A stretch of 64,000 nucleotides of DNA from contig MU006216.1 of NCBI GenBank assembly GCA_010093685.1, positions 1,315,065 through 1,379,064 of the forward strand. Direction: 5' to 3'. The position numbers were made by a program, and so were the translations under genes. The stretch is from Ophiobolus disseminans (Eukaryota > Ascomycota > Dothideomycetes > Pleosporales > Phaeosphaeriaceae). The notes below the pieces were generated by a model. The model made no database searches. It was not told where the DNA came from and saw only the letters and a list, made by a program, of their open reading frames with translations. Below, piece after piece: positions 53,308-63,182 of the stretch (position 1 is the first letter of the stretch; each line of letters begins with the position of its first letter).

Positions 53308-54268
53308 CTAAGCGACCTCCTCGATCTTGGGCTTGTCGGTTGATGCAGGCGCAGACTCCTCTGGTGTAGCTTGAGTCTTGCTTTCCTCCTCATTCTCAAG
53401 CTCGGGCATATCCTCGTCATCATCCTCGCTGTCCTCGCCGTCCATGCCGCCCATGCCACCCATGCCACCCATGCCACCCATCATGTCACCCATACCTGGA
53501 AGGCCGCCTGCGCCTTGGGCTGCGCCGAGCTTGCTGAAGTCGATGCCGCCGAAGCCGCCGTCGCCACCGGCACCGCCCATGCCGCCCATGCCACCCATTG
53601 GGTTCATCGCGGCCATCGCATCGTCATCAGGCTGCTCGTCCTGCTCGTCCTCGTCGACCCACTGTGATGTGTTAGTGATGACGTCCAGATCAGCTTGCAG
53701 CTGATATCACCGTCTTACCTTGTCGAAGTTGGTCTTCAGGAAGTGCATCTTCTTGCTGTCCTTGAGCAGACGGGGCCAGTACTCCTCCTTGAGCTCCTTC
53801 TTGCGCAGAACAAGTGTGACATCGCGACCGCTGTGGCTAATCTTGGACTCCTTGGGGTCGATCTCGGCGAAGAACTCGAGGTCGATGGCGTATGTGACCT
53901 TCTTGGACGTCGAGGCACCCTTGAAGCTGAGCGAAGAGTCCTTGAGGTCGAGCTTCAGATCTGATTCGGGGACATCGGCGGCGACAATGGTGAGGTAGAC
54001 GTAGTTCTTCTCAGGGTCGTTGCTGGAGGAGCGTTGCGCCCAAGTGACTGGATACTGTTAGCAACTATCTCGTCGAGTCGTGAAGGCTCTGTCTAAGCTC
54101 CAACATAGATTGTAAGGCGAGTCCAACGGGCTGCCTCTGTCCTCTTAAAGGGTGGCTGAGACCGGGCAAGCACCATATGCCCCGATACCCAGCCTTCAAG
54201 GAACAGCTACGTTGGAGGGCTCGGATAGGACAAGGCTGCAGCTTACCTTCTGGAGTAACGGTTGACAT
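53308..54268 (-). CDS. SBA1: p23/Sba1-type Hsp90 co-chaperone (CS domain), 234 aa
   Basis: Exons 54247-54268 (MSTVTPE plus one base), 53719-54047 and 53308-53661 join in phase. The CS domain spans about residues 8-115, beginning VTWAQRSSSNDPEKNYVYLT. It contains KISHSGRDVTLVLRKKE, then the p23 signature EEYWPRLLKDSKK and FDKWVDEDEQ. The C-terminal tail has Gly-Gly-Met repeats and an acidic end, as in fungal Sba1/Wos2. The protein binds ATP-bound Hsp90 and stabilises client complexes. The first intron is ~199 nt, longer than usual for this window. Confidence 0.94.
53440..53610 (-). repeat. Gly-Gly-Met coding repeats in SBA1
   Basis: Tandem 9-bp units (ATGCCACCC on the plus strand) around 53447-53482 and again near 53575-53600. 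They encode MGG repeats. In-frame length change would be tolerated. Confidence 0.7.
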
Positions 54269-54926
54269 GTTGAGGGTCGTGAAGATGTGGATGTGAGAAC
54301 AATCGGTCGTGTGAGTGTAACCGAGATTTGGTGGTGGGAAGAGTGTTGTTCGAGGTCGGGAGTGTGTAGTGTTTATGTTATGGTGGTCGAAGATGAAGAA
54401 ATGTCGGTGTTGTGGAGGAGGGACTAGCGTAGAAAGCAATGGAAGCTCCACAGAATCTTGAGCTTCAGCGATCCCGGCTAGGTACAGATTTACCGCTAGC
54501 AATAGGGTTCAAGATCACGAGATCAACTTGCAGATGCTCGAGCAACTCTAAGATGCCAAGTTAGTCTGGTTGTTGGCGAGCAATCAATTGCTGATGTTGC
54601 TGGTGGCTTGGTGGGTTGCGGCTGCTCCTGCCCCGCGAAACGTCACCAGTGTCTAGGGTCCATGCACTTTCCGACCTCGCGCTTCCAAGGCACCACCTGG
54701 GCACTTCTTACGCATGCACACTCAGCAACGCGACCTCACGAGACTGCTGCTTTCACTCCCACTTTAGATATTGCTCCTTCGCACACTCTCAATATTTCCC
54801 CCACTTCCCCGCGCTTGTACACCACCACGCCGGTGTTGAGTAATTGGCGCAAACAGCAACCGACACCAAACGTCGGGTACCGGGAGCTTTAGGACGCTGC
54901 GCGCACCCACAAACTAATCACCCGCC
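54269..54926. promoter_or_regulatory. Divergent promoter region, SBA1 / VPS24
   Basis: 658 bp between divergent ATGs. It should contain both promoters. An Hsf1-controlled promoter would be expected for SBA1, but no clear nGAAn array was seen by eye. Confidence 0.4.
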
Positions 54927-55662
54927 ATGGAGACCATACGCGGTCTCCTGTGGAAGCCCACGCCGGAGGAGCAGGTATGCGGTATCAAACCAGCTTCTTC
55001 AGTCATGTATGCTAACAATCGCGTAGAAGCGCAAATGCAACGCCCTCGTCCGGCAAAATGTGCGCAAACTTGACCGTGACATCCAACAACTCAAGACCAC
55101 CGAACAGAAGACGAAGACGCTCATCATGCAATCCTCCAAACGCGCCCAGCGCAACCCCTCCATGGCCAAGCAAGCCAATCAAGACGTCCGCATCTTCGCG
55201 CGCGAACTGATCCGCGTACGGAAACAGAGCGGTCGTCTGCAGACATCGAAAGCGCAACTGAGCTCCGTACAAATGCAAGTCAACGAGGCCTTCTCAGTGC
55301 GGAAGATCGAGGGCAGCATCAGGGCGAGCACCGGGATCATGAAGGACGTCAACAGCCTGGTGCGATTACCTGAGCTCACAGGGACGATGCGCGAGCTCAG
55401 TTCCGAGCTCATGCGCGCGGGCATCATCGAGGAGATGGTCGACGACACGCTCATGGACAACGAGATGCTGGAGGGCGAGGCGGAAGAGGCGGACGAAGAG
55501 GTGGACAAGGTGCTGAGCGAGGTGCTGAAGGACAGGCTACCGCCCAGCAAAGCGAAGGAGGAAGAACTGCCGAGCGCACCACAAGCCGAGGAAGAGGACG
55601 AAGAGGACCAAGCGGAATTGCTGGCGCAGATGCGGGGACGGCTGGAGGCCTTGAAGAGCTGA
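54927..55662 (+). CDS. VPS24: ESCRT-III subunit Vps24 (CHMP3), 227 aa
   Basis: Exons 54927-54974 (METIRGLLWKPTPEEQ) and 55027-55662 join in phase 0 across a 52-nt intron. The Snf7 domain follows: a basic first helix (RKLDRDIQQLKTTEQKTKTL) and long alpha helices through IEGSIRASTGIMKDVNSLVR. An acidic C-terminal part contains a MIM-like helix (ELLAQMRGRLEALKS) that would bind the MIT domain of Vps4. Vps24 caps Snf7 filaments during multivesicular body sorting. Length matches yeast Vps24 (224). Confidence 0.95.
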
Positions 55663-55808
55663 ATGTTGGCTCTGAATTTCGTCTAGCCATGTGGGACAGG
55701 CGTTCTGGCGCAAAGTGCACCGATCTAGCATATAGATAGATCATGGATTCGCATCTCAAGTCTAGGGTATCATCCGAACTATCTACCAAACCACCACCTC
55801 ATCCGCCA

Positions 55809-56603
55809 TCACTTCCCCGGATTCTGATTAAAATTCATGCTATATCCTCCGCTCGTCTCATCCTTGTTGAATTGAAAGTTCTCCGTACTCAGCCCAAACG
55901 GCTTCAGTATCCCATTCCCCAGTTGCTTCAACTTGCCCATCATATCGGCCATCTCAGCATTCTTAGCATCCTCCAATTCATTTGGTAGTTTCCTCAGCGC
56001 GGCTATCACAGCCTTATAGTCCAGACTAGACAGCTGATTCGGCGGTTTCGCCAGCGCTTGGTAGTCCTCCAGCGCGCCCTGAAGCGATGCCCAACCCCCG
56101 ACTTGGTGCCGTGCTTTTGCGCGTCGGAGGAGGGCTTTCGTGCGTAGTTTGTGTACGTCGTTGAGGGTGTGGTTTGTGCGTGTGAGCGCGGAAAGGAGCA
56201 GTTCGGTTGTGTCGTCGATTTCGGTTACGGTGCCGCCGCTCTCAATTTCTTTGCCGTTTTCTTGTGCTGGTGGTGGCGGATCTAGTCTATCCAGTGCTTC
56301 CAATGCTTTTGTCGCCGATTCGACGGCTTGCTTCCATTCTTCCAGTTTTAGGTGGCATGCAGCGATGTTTGAGCGGAGCACGGCGATGTCGTATTCGAGA
56401 TAGTTTGGGCATACGGCGAGGGCTTTCTCGTAGCTCTGTATTGCACCGGCATATTCTCCGGTTATAAAGGCTTTGTTTGCAGAGGTCTTTTCCGTGTTGG
56501 ATTCGGAGAGCAGTTGTTGCTCTTCTTCTGGTGGGAAGACTTCTGGGGTGGCTGGTTCGAGTGCAGTGGGTTTTGAGACTGTGTCTGCTTTGTGGGAAGC
56601 CAT
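55809..56603 (-). CDS. TPR protein similar to TTC1, 264 aa
   Basis: Intronless. A disordered acidic leader of ~35 residues precedes three TPR units: SANKAFITGEYAGAIQSYEK, then VLRSNIAACHLKLEEWKQAV, then KALLRRAKARHQVGGWASLQ. A Pro/Glu insertion (DPPPPAQENGKEIE) lies between units. The C-terminus reads LGNGILKPFGLSTENFQFNK and ends GGYSMNFNQ, the conserved tail of TTC1-like proteins. TTC1 in animals binds Hsp90/Hsp70 C-termini and Ras/Galpha; the fungal role is less clear. It overlaps no other gene and is divergent from the HAD gene. Confidence 0.88.
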   Translation of the reverse strand: MASHKADTVSKPTALEPATPEVFPPEEEQQLLSESNTEKTSANKAFITGEYAGAIQSYEKALAVCPNYLEYDIAVLRSNIAACHLKLEEWKQAVESATKALEALDRLDPPPPAQENGKEIESGGTVTEIDDTTELLLSALTRTNHTLNDVHKLRTKALLRRAKARHQVGGWASLQGALEDYQALAKPPNQLSSLDYKAVIAALRKLPNELEDAKNAEMADMMGKLKQLGNGILKPFGLSTENFQFNKDETSGGYSMNFNQNPGK

Positions 56604-56856
56604 TTTGATGTTGTGATGTCGCTTTGTCGCGTCTGACGCGTGGAGGGGTTGTGCTAGAGTGTTGACAGCGAAGTAGATCTGTTTTCGAGGTGACGTCGAT
56701 GTGAGATCGCGCTAACGGCTAGCCTCGGCGACGTGGGGTGCATACCGACTATTCATCGAACACGAGTTAACTTTAACTTACTTAAACATCAATTGTACCT
56801 CTCCCCGACTACTAACATCGTCAAATAACTCTCTACACTCTCGGAAAAGATCAATT

Positions 56857-57772
56857 ATGACCTCAACGTATTAATTTGACCTTAAACTATCATATATCAC
56901 TGCTAACGTATCTTAGAAGCGCCCCACCACCCCGCGTCCGCGCGGCGCTCTTCGACATGGACGGATTACTTATTGACTCCGAGGATATCTACACAATCGT
57001 CACCAACACCATCCTAGAACGCTACGGCAAGCCCAAGCTACCATGGTCGATAAAAGCGCAACTGCAAGGCCGCCCAGGACCACAGGCGGGCGAAATCTTC
57101 CACAACTACGCGCAACTCCCCATCTCTCACGAGCAATTCCTCACTGAGCAGAAAGAGCTACAAACAAAGCTCTTTCCAGGCACAAAGGCCCTACCAGGTG
57201 TCATGGACTTGCTAGCAGGGCTCAAGGAGCGAGGTGTACACATGGCATTGGCAACAAGTAGCCACGAGGGCAACTTCAAACTGAAGGCATCACATCTCGG
57301 TGACATGTTCCAGTACTTTGCACCCGAGCACCAGGTTCTCGGCGATGACCCACGGATACCGAAGGGTCGTGGAAAGCCTGCGCCCGACATCTACCTCCTC
57401 GCGCTCTCCACGCTGAACAAGACACTAGAGGCCCAAGGCCAACCACCAATACAACCTGAAGAATGTTTGGTGTTTGAGGACAGCGTACCGGGCGTAGAGT
57501 CGGGCCGAAGAGCAGGTATGCAGGCGGTATGGTGTCCACATCCGGAGTTGCTCGTCGAGTTCAAGGGCAGGGAGCCGGAGGTACTCGCGGGCTTGACAGG
57601 GGCACACAAGGATGATGAAGAGGAACAGCTTCAAAAGACAGAGGTCGAGGTCTCGCAGGGTAAGAGGAGGGTAGGTATGCCAGGCGAGATTGACGATGGT
57701 TGGGCGAAGCTACTGAAGAGCTTGGTGGACTTCCCGTATGAGGCGTTCGGCATCATGGAGAAGAGGGCTTGA
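56857..57772 (+). CDS. HAD-superfamily phosphatase (pseudouridine-5'-phosphatase/DOG-like), 288 aa
   Basis: The exon from 56917 has no usable ATG before the motif. An 11-nt first exon (56857-56867, ATGACCTCAAC) joins it in phase across a 49-nt intron with a GCTAAC branch site, giving MTSTSAPPPRVRAALFDMDG. The HAD motifs are: I, ALFDMDGLLIDSED; II, ALATSSH; III, the Lys in KGRGKPAPDIYL; and IV, CLVFEDSVPGVESGRRAGM. The cap is the alpha-helical type of the HDHD1/PUDP and Dog2 group. The substrate is a small phosphomonoester, possibly pseudouridine 5'-phosphate; identity within the group is uncertain. Confidence 0.9.
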
Positions 57773-58472
57773 AGAGACTAGACAACGGGCAGTCGCTTTT
57801 ACGCGTCACCTGCCTGCCTGACTTTTGTGTCTGCTTCTGTATATGTGGGTTTGGTAGGAGCACCATGCAGAACAACAACTACACCGCTACCATTGCCGGT
57901 GAATGAACGGCCTTCAACATCAAGTCATGATGATTGTCCATATCGACATCAAAGTTCGACCTACAGTCATAGAATACAGATGTAAAGCAAACTGAAAACA
58001 CAATCTTTATATTCTGATCAATTATATGACTATATTGATCTACATTCCTCCAAGAGAAAAAGGTACTTGGCTTATTGCAAGATATAGTACCCTGATGAGT
58101 GTAAACTGGGAACGGCGGGAGAGCACGGCTCGAGGAGTGTATTGCTCTCTTCGTTTTCGAAACGTAGCTTCCTTTGGATACAAATATGCTCTAGTCCAGA
58201 CATTCGGCAAGTCGCAAGGTTAGGGGCAAAAGAAAATCAGTGCTCATGAATTTTTGCCAGCGACCATTCGGTAGGCGGTTGCTTCGTTGCTGTATTTCGC
58301 AAAGTGTGGATAATGCAAAGTTGAGGCCTTTATTCTGGGCAGTCTCCTCCTCATGTTGTTATTATGGGTGTATACCAGGTGTCTCTCACGTGTAAGTTTC
58401 CTATATCCGGTAAATAATGTCTCCCTTACGTATGAGATTTGCCTTATATGACTCGGCCCTCACATGTAATCT
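57773..58472. other. Convergent intergenic region
   Basis: 700 bp with only a 65-codon frame at 58026-58223 of no recognisable identity. Nothing else is seen. Confidence 0.4.
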
Positions 58473-59390
58473 TCATCCAGCACGATCCACCCTGTTCCAT
58501 ACCGCATCTCCCAGTCGGAAGTCCACGTCGCCCGAGCGCCACACTAGACGACAAAGTCTGTCGGTTACCCCATGACGCACCCAAGTCCCGGTAGCGACTG
58601 AGTGCCGAAACACTGCCGCCTTTTCCCATTCGTTCTTGCGGAAGTGGCCGTCAAAGCGCACACTCTCCAGCGCAAGCCACTGCGTTTTCTCGGGGTTGGC
58701 TGCCTCATGGATGAACCCAGCTAGCCCAGATGGAAGCGATTCCTCAGGCGATGTAGGTAGGGCGGGATCTCGGTTTGGCGATATCACATAGAATTGAAGG
58801 GTGAGGTGTTGTAATGTTGCCGGTAGATCGTGATAGCTGCTGAGGATGCGAGAATGGATGTTGAGAGAGATTAAACAATCGAAACTTCGCAGGCCATGCA
58901 TCGGGAAGCCGGAGTTCAAAGGTATGTGATCTAAGCCGGAAAAGTGGACCTCGAGATTCTGGAGAGTGTGCTTGCAGCTTTTGATGACATGTAAGAAGGT
59001 CCTCGGGTCAGGAAGTAGCGAGTCCAGGAAGGCGTATGGAGATCCAGGCACTTGGATGTTGTTTGGAGCGAGGTGGTGGGACTCCCTAAGCTTCCAACCT
59101 TCAAGCTGGGAAATGAGAGCGCCGGAATAGATACTGATCTCCTCCAACGCTGGGTGAGCAAAGAATGGCGCGGATTCCTGTATATAGACCAACGAGTTCG
59201 TGTAATTATGCGGGCTGATGTACAGGGTACGCAGATGCGGCAAGAGAGTGGTTTGCCCGACATTGGAAATGTTGTTGAGGAGAAGTTCACCGAGATCTGA
59301 AGGATCTGATGTCGATAGGTAGTCTCCGCCACGGATACGCAAAGTCGCCGCATTGGACAACAATGCTAGTAGCATCAGAAAGTCATGCAT
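58473..59390 (-). CDS. Leucine-rich orphan protein, F-box/LRR-like C-terminus, 305 aa
   Basis: ATG 59390 (MHDFLMLLALLSNAATL) is the first in-frame ATG; a TTG one codon earlier is ignored. Leu-rich segments recur: LLPHLRTLYISPHN, HTLQNLEVHFSGL, LRSFDCLISLNIH and LQHLTLQFYVI. This is the look of the C-terminal part of fungal F-box proteins. The F-box itself is absent, so the gene is either an N-terminally truncated copy or has undetected upstream exons. Its coding sequence is less biased than that of the neighbours. The function is unknown. Confidence 0.6.
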   Translation of the reverse strand: MHDFLMLLALLSNAATLRIRGGDYLSTSDPSDLGELLLNNISNVGQTTLLPHLRTLYISPHNYTNSLVYIQESAPFFAHPALEEISIYSGALISQLEGWKLRESHHLAPNNIQVPGSPYAFLDSLLPDPRTFLHVIKSCKHTLQNLEVHFSGLDHIPLNSGFPMHGLRSFDCLISLNIHSRILSSYHDLPATLQHLTLQFYVISPNRDPALPTSPEESLPSGLAGFIHEAANPEKTQWLALESVRFDGHFRKNEWEKAAVFRHSVATGTWVRHGVTDRLCRLVWRSGDVDFRLGDAVWNRVDRAG

Positions 59391-59662
59391 CAATCTTCGA
59401 ACTCTAAGATTTTACACACCCTCGAATAGATAGAATTGTAAACGCAAGCAATTTTGGGATGATATCACTTGAACAAATCACAATGCCAACTTCGCAAAAT
59501 TGTCAATTCCGTTTCTCATGACACCGACGCCTTCGCCCACAACTCAGCAATAATTTGATCAAGGCTCACAAAGATGGGGTGTGGGTAACGATAAGACTTG
59601 ATTGCTTTTAACCTATTAACCAAATGCCTAAACCATCATAACGTTGACCTGACCACCAACGT

Positions 59663-61666
59663 CTAAGGAGAGCTGAACATACCACCTGACTCTCCTCCGC
59701 TGTGTCCGTGCGAATGCGAGTGTCCACCGCTATGCTTACTATTGTGATGGACAGTCGTGCCAGCAGTCGATACAGTCCTGGTGAACGATGACTTGCCATC
59801 GCCCCTTCCGTGCGCATGGTAGTGGCTCGATGCGCTTTCCTCAAAACGCTCCATCTCCCTGCACTTCTCCTCGTATTTGGCAACCATCTCGTCGCGTTCG
59901 CGGTCAGCAGCATGACGTGCAGAGATTGCACGCTCCTTCTGCTCGCGCGCTTCGCGGAGCAGGGTGCGTAGGCTCTCAATCTCGAATTCCAACTCACCGC
60001 TGTCGTTGTGGAACTCGGTGATGGTTTCGGTAATCTCTTCGTACTTGTGCTTCCAGTCGTTCAGGTCTCGGTGAGCGCGGTCGCGGGCTTCGGTCAAGGT
60101 GCGAATCTCGGCCTGGAAGATGACAAGCTTGTCTTTGAGTTCGCCAATCTCCCTCGTGTAATGGCCATGCTTGGTACGTCCGTCGTCGCCTTCGCGGATG
60201 AGAACCCTGTTGCGTTCTGTAAGAGTGTGGATCTCAGATCGCACTTCAGACATGTTGAGTTCAGCGCGACGAAGGGACTCTTCGAGGGCACTAGCACGAC
60301 GGTGACCCTCAGCGACCTTACGGCGTTCATCTGCAAGGTCTTCCTTGACCTGATCACGCTCAATGACGACCAGGCGGTGCTCCTCTCGAGAACGTTCGAT
60401 GGAATCACGGAGCTCAGTGCGCTCGAGCTCGACGTCACGGAGCTTCTCCTTGACAGAGATGACCTCGCGCTTGATGTGCTCATACTTGAGGTTGATCTCA
60501 GCATGGCGAGCTTCAGCTTCCTCCCAGCCAATGGCCTTTGCCTTGAGTTCGCGCTTCAGGTTCTCGACAGAGAGAGCATAATCATCTCGCTCTGTCTCAA
60601 CGATGCGTACCGTTTCCTTGATCTTTGTATGCTCGCGCTGCACGCGATCATGCCGTTCGGTCAACTCGACGAGATCACGACCAGCCTCATCGGCCCTGAT
60701 CTTAGCTCTCTTAAGTTCCTCCTGCAACCGATCCTTCTCATGGAGATGCTCATCCCGCTCGAGTTCCCACATCTTGATGCGGTCGTGAAGGGTGAGTACT
60801 TCCTTACGAGACGACTCGAGTTTGGATGAGGAGTCCGTAAACTTGCTCTTCAAATCGGTATGCTCACGAAGGAGAGTGCGGAGCTCGCCGTGATGACGAT
60901 CGGAATCATGTCTAGCATGGTCACGGTCGTCTTCAGCTGACTTGAGCCTCAAAGTGAGAGCATCGAGCTCGGTCCTGATCCGGTCGTGGTCGTTGCTAGA
61001 GCGAGACACCGATGTCTGAAGCTCGACAAGCTCTGCACGAGTGCGTTCAAGATCACGATCTCTATCGGCAACCTTCTTCTTGTGCTCCGAGACCGTAGTG
61101 AAGGCCGCCGATAGCTCCAGAAGTAGCTTCTCGACTTGTCGCTTTCGTTCAATCAATTCGTGTCCGTGATGGGATTGCTCGCTCTCAGTGCGTTCAAGAG
61201 TCTCGGTCACTTCGTCAACGCGAATCAAGAGCTCTTCCCGCTCACGAGCAAGAGCTTCGCGCTCGGAAATGATGCGAGACCAAGACTCCTTGAGAGAGGA
61301 AGCCTCACGAGAGGCCGTTGACATTAGATCCATCAAAGCAAAGAATTTACCCTCTGCTTGAGAGGTAAGCTCCAAAGACATCTTATTGCGATGCGACTGG
61401 AGGAAAGAGCCCGAGCGACGAGCCGATGATGATGAACTGACTTGTCGGCTTGACCGACGGGCAAGAGAGGATGATTGCATGTTGCTTGAGGAAGCTGAAC
61501 GATGATGGTGTCCGTTTACTGCTGGTGGGAATTCGAGATGAGGGGGAATATTGGTGGGTGTGGTTGGCTCTGAAAGGAATTCTCGTTCGAAACCTCCAGC
61601 TCTAATTTTCATAAGAGTAAGCTTCTCGGGCGTAATGTCGTGAAGTGTAGTCGAGTCTGTAGCCAT
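59663..61666 (-). CDS. Long coiled-coil protein with His/Gly-rich tail, 667 aa
   Basis: The open frame begins at a TTG (61687), but ATG 61666 (MATDSTTLHDITPEKL) is chosen. Residues ~1-95 are disordered and Ser/Arg-rich. From about residue 100 to 620 the sequence is an almost unbroken charged coiled coil (Glu/Arg/Lys/Leu heptads, such as EREALAREREELLIRVDEV). The last ~45 residues are rich in His, Ser and Gly (HSGGHSHSHGHSGGESGG). No enzymatic domain is seen. Similar proteins in filamentous fungi are uncharacterised; a cytoskeletal or septum-associated scaffold is possible but unproven. Confidence 0.8.
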   Translation of the reverse strand: MATDSTTLHDITPEKLTLMKIRAGGFEREFLSEPTTPTNIPPHLEFPPAVNGHHHRSASSSNMQSSSLARRSSRQVSSSSSARRSGSFLQSHRNKMSLELTSQAEGKFFALMDLMSTASREASSLKESWSRIISEREALAREREELLIRVDEVTETLERTESEQSHHGHELIERKRQVEKLLLELSAAFTTVSEHKKKVADRDRDLERTRAELVELQTSVSRSSNDHDRIRTELDALTLRLKSAEDDRDHARHDSDRHHGELRTLLREHTDLKSKFTDSSSKLESSRKEVLTLHDRIKMWELERDEHLHEKDRLQEELKRAKIRADEAGRDLVELTERHDRVQREHTKIKETVRIVETERDDYALSVENLKRELKAKAIGWEEAEARHAEINLKYEHIKREVISVKEKLRDVELERTELRDSIERSREEHRLVVIERDQVKEDLADERRKVAEGHRRASALEESLRRAELNMSEVRSEIHTLTERNRVLIREGDDGRTKHGHYTREIGELKDKLVIFQAEIRTLTEARDRAHRDLNDWKHKYEEITETITEFHNDSGELEFEIESLRTLLREAREQKERAISARHAADRERDEMVAKYEEKCREMERFEESASSHYHAHGRGDGKSSFTRTVSTAGTTVHHNSKHSGGHSHSHGHSGGESGGMFSSP

Positions 61667-63182
61667 TGTAATACAAAACAGAAACAAATGACAATGTCGA
61701 GTGAGAAATATGGGAGTCAGAAGAAGTAGACGAGCTCTGGTACTTATGCTCGAAGGTTGCCAATGTCATATGGCAAGCCCCACAGGAGCTATGCATGTCT
61801 GGCTTGTGTGGCAACCTTACGTTAATGGAACTTCTGCATATCACCTACACTTAGTGATGTATAGCTTGCATTGCTCTTACTTGAGCATGCAAAGTGACGT
61901 GACATCCTCCTCCACCTTTCTGGTTTGGTACGTCTGGTCGCTCTACTGCTCTGCTTGAAGAAGTGATGTTCTCTGCAGACCGCGCATGTCCAAGCGTTCA
62001 AGGCGCAGTCGGCGACTGTATGCAGTAGTGAGACCCACTATGCTCAACATACTCTCATACGCGGAACCATCAGAGCTGCAGGTGGTCTTCGGAGTGCCAA
62101 TCCGGTGCTCAAGCTCTTTCCCGATGTGAAGTCAAGGATGATCGTTACGTCCCCAAGGATCTTAGCCTTAGGTCCGGAGTCTCCGTTGATCATGTATTGG
62201 ATGATTTAAGCGATGGAGCAGATCGAGCAGCTGTGGAAGTAGTTGCCGCAGATATTGTGGAGAGTCTACTGGCACTAGGTAATATGTTACAGTCCAAGCG
62301 GTATTGCCATGCCTGAAGTGTGCAGAGGTCTCTGCGCGCGCGATCAACAGCCCGCCCGGTTTGGCATGGCGCTCTCGCATGCGGAAGCTTCATCTGCGAA
62401 TCCTATCGCTATCGGCGATACCATCGCCTAGCTGCATAGATCCGCAGCGGCCTGCATGATCGAGTCGCAAGCGATCAGACCACAGTATGTTGTGGCTCAT
62501 GTACGTCTGACGTCGATCGTGTCGGTAGCTTAATTCATCCGAAGCGCGAACCTGCCCAAGATGGGGTTAAGTATGGTTACATGGTTGAAGAGCTTGCGAG
62601 GTTACTGGTGGGCGGGATATGAGGTTGTTGTGAGATGCACATTGACAGGAAGGAAGGAAGAGTCAGTTGCTTTGTCGGAAGGCTACTGATCAGCACCTGG
62701 TTCACCTGGAAGCGATCCAATGACATATGTGACATGGATGACGGAAAGGACGGGGTGATCCGCTATGTTAGCGCATCGGCTAACCCAGCCTCCCAGATCA
62801 CGACAACCGGCTGAGCAATGCCGGATCCACGGCAGGCGAAAAACTACGAACTTCACATCGAGTACCAGCATCCTCCATCTGCTCTGCTAGAGGAAGTACT
62901 AACATAACATCAAGAAACCTGGCAATGTGCACAGAGAAATTTGGGTGAAGTTGAACGAAACCAAGGCGTAAAGAGATTCTCTGACTCGCCTTGCGCAGTG
63001 GCGAGTTTGATTGATCTCAAATAAAAGCTTTCGACTAGTTGTACTCCGTGCATTACTTTTACCTGCTAGCTGAAACATTGCATACCCGCAGTGCAGATAC
63101 CACTGCGACTCCATCGCAAGGCAGTGTGCTCAATCATCTACCAAGTCTTCCGCTCGCAGTATCGAACACACCACAAGTCCAC
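61667..63182. other. 1.5-kb region with a possible coding relic
   Basis: No intact gene is seen. A 94-codon frame without an early ATG is open from 62032 to a stop at 62314-62316 and looks coding in its middle (DDRYVPKDLSLRSGVSVDHV). An overlapping frame at 62047-62150 also reads smoothly. This may be a decayed gene or transposon piece. Confidence 0.35.

Noticed and set aside
60008..60829. 273-codon plus-strand frame
   Set aside because: Antisense of the coiled-coil gene, caused by its biased Glu/Arg/Lys codons.
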